Of a stretch of DNA of 7,914 nt, positions 5,905 to 7,914 are shown piece by piece. Source of the stretch: Acidimicrobiales bacterium (GTDB taxonomy: Bacteria > Actinomycetota > Acidimicrobiia > Acidimicrobiales > CADCSY01); the NCBI GenBank assembly GCA_030447125.1, contig JAUJLZ010000074.1, positions 1-7,914 on the forward strand, given 5' to 3'. Position numbers and translations under genes: made by a program. The notes beneath the pieces are model-generated. The model did not search any database, was not told the DNA's origin, and saw only the letters and a program-made list of their open reading frames with translations. The stretch's first letter is position 1; each line of letters opens with the position of its first letter.

Positions 5905-6284
5905 GGGTTCGACCCAGCGCTCGCCGTGGGAGTAGCGCTCCCACGGTCCCCGCTCCCACCAGCGGTATCGGGCTCCGATGTCGCCCGTTGTCGCCCACCC
6001 GAGGCTTCGGCGCGGGCGCGCCGGGCCCGGGCGGACCGGTAGGCCAGGTCGACGTAGTAGCGGCGGCGGGCGAGCGCCGCTCGGCGGGCGCGCTCAGCCT
6101 CGGGGAGGGTCCGGTCGGGGTCGACCTCGTCCTCGAAGCGCCGCTCCATGGCGGCGCGAGCGGCGGTGGTGTTCGTGCCACCGCCGGCGTGTAGGGCAAG
6201 GGCAGCCGAGCGCGCTCGAAGCGTTCGCTCGGACGGTGTCAGAGTCTTGGCAGCGGCCAAGGCGTGGTCCTCCAGGGGCCCCAC
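5901..6284 (-). CDS. Small protein with RFEDEVDPD segment, 127 aa
   Basis: First gene of the leftward operon. GTG at 6284 with only a weak purine stretch ahead. Middle segment: RAAMERRFEDEVDPDRTLPE (about 43-62), followed by ERARRAALARRRYYVDLAYR. A run of this form (RFEDEVDPDG-LPPEERARRAE) is familiar from short actinobacterial and mycobacteriophage-type hypothetical proteins, always of unknown function, often near replication or integration genes. The protein is helical, basic in the second half, with a low-complexity Ser/Gly/Thr tail. Its stop overlaps the next start as GTGA. I do not assign a function. Confidence 0.82.
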   Translation of the reverse strand: MGPLEDHALAAAKTLTPSERTLRARSAALALHAGGGTNTTAARAAMERRFEDEVDPDRTLPEAERARRAALARRRYYVDLAYRSARARRARAEASGGRQRATSEPDTAGGSGDRGSATPTASAGSNP

Positions 6285-6381
6285 TGCCTAGGTGGTGCCC
6301 GCTGGAGCGCTTGGCCGGTGGCGCTCTCCCTCCGGTTGGCCACACCCTCCGCTACACGCTCACGCCGGGGAGGGATCAGCC

Positions 6382-6409
6382 GCTAGTTGGCGCCACACTA
6401 GCATGGCGC
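6382..6409. promoter_or_regulatory. Overlapping dyads, candidate operator
   Basis: GCTAGT (6382-6387) and ACTAGC (6397-6402) flank the palindrome TGGCGCCA (6388-6395), giving a near-perfect 21-nt dyad with one extra base on the right side. A second dyad overlaps it: GCGCCA (6390-6395) with TGGCGC (6404-6409). It lies in the 138-bp gap before the eleven-gene operon and covers the candidate -10 box at 6395-6400, so a repressor site is a natural reading. No bound protein is known. Confidence 0.5.
6395..6403 (-). promoter_or_regulatory. Candidate extended -10 promoter of the long operon
   Basis: Read on the minus strand: TGC followed by TAGTGT, which fits the extended -10 form TGnTAnnnT common in Actinobacteria. 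No good -35 lies at 17-18 nt. Transcription would start near 6388, leaving about 104 nt of leader before the GTG at 6284. The box sits inside the dyad cluster 6382-6409. Confidence 0.4.
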
Positions 6410-6422
6410 TTGGGAAGCCCTC

Positions 6423-6848
6423 TCAGAGGTCGACGCCGGCGACGATGGCGGAGCGACCCTCGTCGAAGGCAGAGCGGGATCGAAGGGCGAGGCGCTCGGT
6501 GGAGAGCTTGCGCTCGTAGCCGCACCGGCAGCGATAGCGGCGCGCTCCTTGGGGACCTGACGGCTCGAGCGTCACCTGCACGCCGAGGCGCTGCCTCTTG
6601 TCGACGACGATCGAAGCCGTCTCCCGGTGACGGTGGACCTCCCACACCCGTCCGCAACGGCACCGGAGCTCGACCTTGGTGAACTGTTCCCCGTCAGCGC
6701 GCGCCCGTTCCGCTGCGCTGGCTCGCTCCTCGTACGACAAGGCCTCGTCGGTGCGTTCCAGTGCTTCAGCTCGGTCCTGGAACCATGCGTCCAGGCGAGC
6801 CCACGCCCACTCCTGCTCGAGGAGAGGCTCCAGGCCCGAGCCGGCCAT
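6423..6848 (-). CDS. Zinc-binding-like CxC protein next to the integrase, 141 aa
   Basis: ATG at 6848 shares its A with the integrase stop (TGATG), so the two are probably translated together; GGGAGA lies about 12 nt ahead. The N-terminal half is an acidic/charged helix rich in tryptophan, glutamate and alanine (LEQEWAWARLDAWFQDRAEA). The C-terminal half has two CxCG knuckles, Cys63-Cys65 (RCRCGRVWEVHRH) and Cys107-Cys109 (RCRCGYERK), about 40 residues apart, with His72 and His74 also available: a probable zinc-stabilised fold with two-residue CxC spacing and not CxxC. No family recognised. Its place directly after the integrase is where excisionases and other recombination directionality factors often lie, but it lacks a visible winged helix; that role is a guess. 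Confidence 0.82.
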   Translation of the reverse strand: MAGSGLEPLLEQEWAWARLDAWFQDRAEALERTDEALSYEERASAAERARADGEQFTKVELRCRCGRVWEVHRHRETASIVVDKRQRLGVQVTLEPSGPQGARRYRCRCGYERKLSTERLALRSRSAFDEGRSAIVAGVDL

Positions 6849-7780
6849 CAGAACCGATCTCCCGGGCTCAGGCGGCGATGGGCGTCGCGGGCTCGCTCGT
6901 CAGCGGCGGAGGCGGCGTAGCGGCTGAGCATCGTGCGCGACCGCCAGCCGGCCAGGCGCATGAGGTCGCCCTCGTTACCGCCGCTGGCCAGCCAGGCGTG
7001 GGCGAAGCTGTGCCGGAGCTGGTGGGGATGGATGGGACCGAGCCCCGCTTCCTCGCCTCGACGACGGAACACCTGGGCGACGCCCGAGTCGCTGAGCCGT
7101 CCCTTCTTGCCCAGCCAGAACCAGGGGAGCGAGGCGTGCGCGTGGCGCCGGCGCTCCCGGAGGTAGCGGTCGAGGGCGACCGCGGTCTTGGAGCCGAACG
7201 GGCAGGCCCGGGGCCGGCGGCCCTTGCCGAGCACGAGGATCACGTCGTCGTCGAGGTCGACCTCCTCGAGGGTCAGGTTGGCAACCTCGGCCCGCCGCGC
7301 TCCGGTGTCGAGGAACAGCCGGACCAGGGCATTGTCCCTGCGCTCGTCGAAGCCCTTGCCCGCGCAAGTCGCCAGCAGCGCCCGCATCTGGTCCTCGCTG
7401 AGCACGGGCACGGGCACCTCGGGCACCGTCGGGGGGTGCATGTTGGCCATGGGAGAGGCGGCGATCTCGCCCTCCTCGGCCAGGTAGGCGAAGAACAGCC
7501 GGCAGCCCTTGTACCGGGTCTGGACGGTGGAGGGGGCCCAGTGCTCGGCCACGTCGGCGAGGTAGGCCTCCACGTGCTCCCGGTGCACCGCTCCGGCGGT
7601 GGTGGGCATCCCCTGGGCCTCGAGGTAGGCCACGAGCTGGCGGGCGGAGGTGGCGTACTGCTCCCGGGTGTTCGCCGAGCGATTGGCGGCGCGTAGGCTC
7701 CGTGCCCATGACGACGCCAGCTCGCCGAGGTCGTCGGGGGCCCGTCGAGGGGTCTCCAGCGTCCTCTCGGCCTTGTGCAC
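6848..7780 (-). CDS. Tyrosine recombinase/integrase, XerC/D-like
   Basis: 310 aa, the usual length of this family. It cuts and rejoins DNA at the att sites to insert or excise the element. Seen: N-terminal SAM-like core-binding domain (about 18-105, [20 protein letters not shown]), then the catalytic domain from about 120. Against XerD the active residues are Arg162 (TGARRAEV), Lys186 (LGKGRR), His253 and Arg256 (HPHQLRH), Trp279 in place of the second histidine (LAGWRS; Trp is a common variant) and Tyr288 (LSRY), the nucleophile. All six positions are filled, so it should be active. Start: GTG 7780. No Shine-Dalgarno precedes it, but TAACCT (minus strand) ends 6 nt upstream, which fits a leaderless transcript starting at the GTG. 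It overlaps the next gene by one base. It faces away from tRNA-Ile, 88 bp from the tRNA 5' end. Confidence 0.97.
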   Translation of the reverse strand: MHKAERTLETPRRAPDDLGELASSWARSLRAANRSANTREQYATSARQLVAYLEAQGMPTTAGAVHREHVEAYLADVAEHWAPSTVQTRYKGCRLFFAYLAEEGEIAASPMANMHPPTVPEVPVPVLSEDQMRALLATCAGKGFDERRDNALVRLFLDTGARRAEVANLTLEEVDLDDDVILVLGKGRRPRACPFGSKTAVALDRYLRERRRHAHASLPWFWLGKKGRLSDSGVAQVFRRRGEEAGLGPIHPHQLRHSFAHAWLASGGNEGDLMRLAGWRSRTMLSRYAASAADERARDAHRRLSPGDRF

Positions 7781-7786
7781 GGGCTG

Positions 7787-7792
7787 AGGTTA
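7787..7792 (-). promoter_or_regulatory. Candidate -10 box for a leaderless integrase transcript
   Basis: On the minus strand the hexamer TAACCT (TANNNT form) is followed by CAGCCC and then the GTG start. This spacing puts the transcription start on or next to the GTG, as in leaderless actinobacterial genes. A weak -35-like TAGCAC lies 17 nt upstream. Supported by the lack of any ribosome binding site. Confidence 0.4.
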
Positions 7793-7819
7793 TCGTCTCT
7801 GACTGCGTTGTGCTAGTCT
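7790..7819 (+). promoter_or_regulatory. Candidate promoter for tRNA-Ile
   Basis: TTATCG at 7790-7795 and TAGTCT at 7814-7819, 18 nt apart, with TGC directly before the -10 (extended -10, TGnTAnnnT). Transcription would start near 7826, about 43 nt before the tRNA. Its -35 overlaps the -10 of the divergent integrase promoter. Confidence 0.4.
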
Positions 7820-7830
7820 CTCCCGGAGAC
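7816..7830. repeat. Short inverted repeat in the integrase-tRNA gap
   Basis: GTCTC (7816-7820) and GAGAC (7826-7830) around TCCCG. GTCTCT also occurs at 7795-7800 in direct orientation. These could be arm-type sites for the integrase or an accessory factor, but the repeats are short and could be chance. Confidence 0.3.
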
Positions 7831-7868
7831 AGGTACCCACAAAACCGCAGGTCAGAGCAGCAAACCCG

Positions 7869-7914
7869 GGGGCTATAGCTCAGTCGGTTAGAGCGCATCC
7901 CTGATAAGGATGAG
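7869..7914 (+). tRNA. tRNA-Ile (anticodon GAU), 3' part off the window
   Basis: The first 46 nt of a tRNA fit the cloverleaf: acceptor 5' strand GGGGCTA (7869-7875), TA, D-stem GCTC (7878-7881) pairing with GAGC (7891-7894) around AGTCGGTTA, then G and the anticodon stem CATCC (7896-7900) pairing with GGATG (7908-7912) around loop CTGATAA. Anticodon GAT is at 7903-7905, which reads AUC/AUU isoleucine codons. The variable loop starts at 7913 and the T-arm and acceptor 3' strand lie outside. It runs opposite to all protein genes and is probably a chromosomal gene bordering the integrated element, though the att core is not visible. Confidence 0.95.

Noticed and set aside
6761..7696. 311-codon plus-strand open frame
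   Set aside because: Antisense shadow of the integrase; the minus strand has all the catalytic residues in order.
1577..7852. 11-nt identity AAACCGCAGGT at 1577-1587 and 7842-7852, considered as a pair of att core sites
   Set aside because: Several 11-mer matches are expected by chance in a window of this size and composition; the flanks do not match.
1..7914. CRISPR array, insertion sequence, toxin-antitoxin pair
   Set aside because: No regularly spaced repeats, no transposase motifs, and no pair of small genes with recognisable toxin or antitoxin features were seen.

Overview
The window is GC-rich (sampled stretches run near 75%), uses GTG as well as ATG starts, and carries protein families typical of high-GC Actinobacteria (Actinomycetota). 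I cannot name a genus. Every protein gene I support lies on the minus strand. They read leftward from a tyrosine integrase near the right edge, away from a plus-strand tRNA-Ile(GAU) gene that runs off the window at 7914. This is the integrase end of an integrated element, either a prophage or a phage-satellite/island type. The other end lies left of position 1 and is not visible.

Layout from right to left. (1) tRNA-Ile(GAU), 7869 onward. (2) An 88-bp gap that seems to hold back-to-back promoters for the integrase and the tRNA. (3) The integrase (6848-7780) and a small CxC zinc-binding-like protein (6423-6848), overlapping by one base. (4) A 138-bp gap with an extended -10 box covered by a dyad (6382-6409), the probable control point of the next operon. 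(5) An operon of about eleven genes, 6284 down to 1666. Its first eight genes are joined by stop/start overlaps (GTGA, GTGA, four ATGA, then 8 bases): a 127-aa protein with an RFEDEVDPD segment, a 96-aa zinc ribbon, a 415-aa replication-type protein with a primase-associated domain and two helix-turn-helix regions, then unrecognised proteins of 55, 207, 32, 92 and 68 aa. These are followed by two DNA-binding-type HTH proteins of 154 and 146 aa and an unrecognised 132-aa protein. (6) A stretch of about 400 bp, 1269-1665, with no confident gene but a strong 27-nt palindrome. (7) A beta-class DNA methyltransferase (1-1268) cut by the left edge. Its family commonly carries a C-terminal nuclease domain, which would lie outside the window.

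Inferred joint function: the integrase fixes the element beside tRNA-Ile. The 6.3-4.4 kb genes look like a replication module, with a zinc ribbon next to a primase-associated/HTH protein. The two HTH proteins at 3.0-2.1 kb resemble small-terminase-type or regulatory proteins of actinophages. The methyltransferase would modify, and perhaps together with a nuclease domain defend, the element's DNA. No large terminase, portal, capsid, conjugation gene, transposase or CRISPR array is in view, so prophage versus satellite cannot be decided here.
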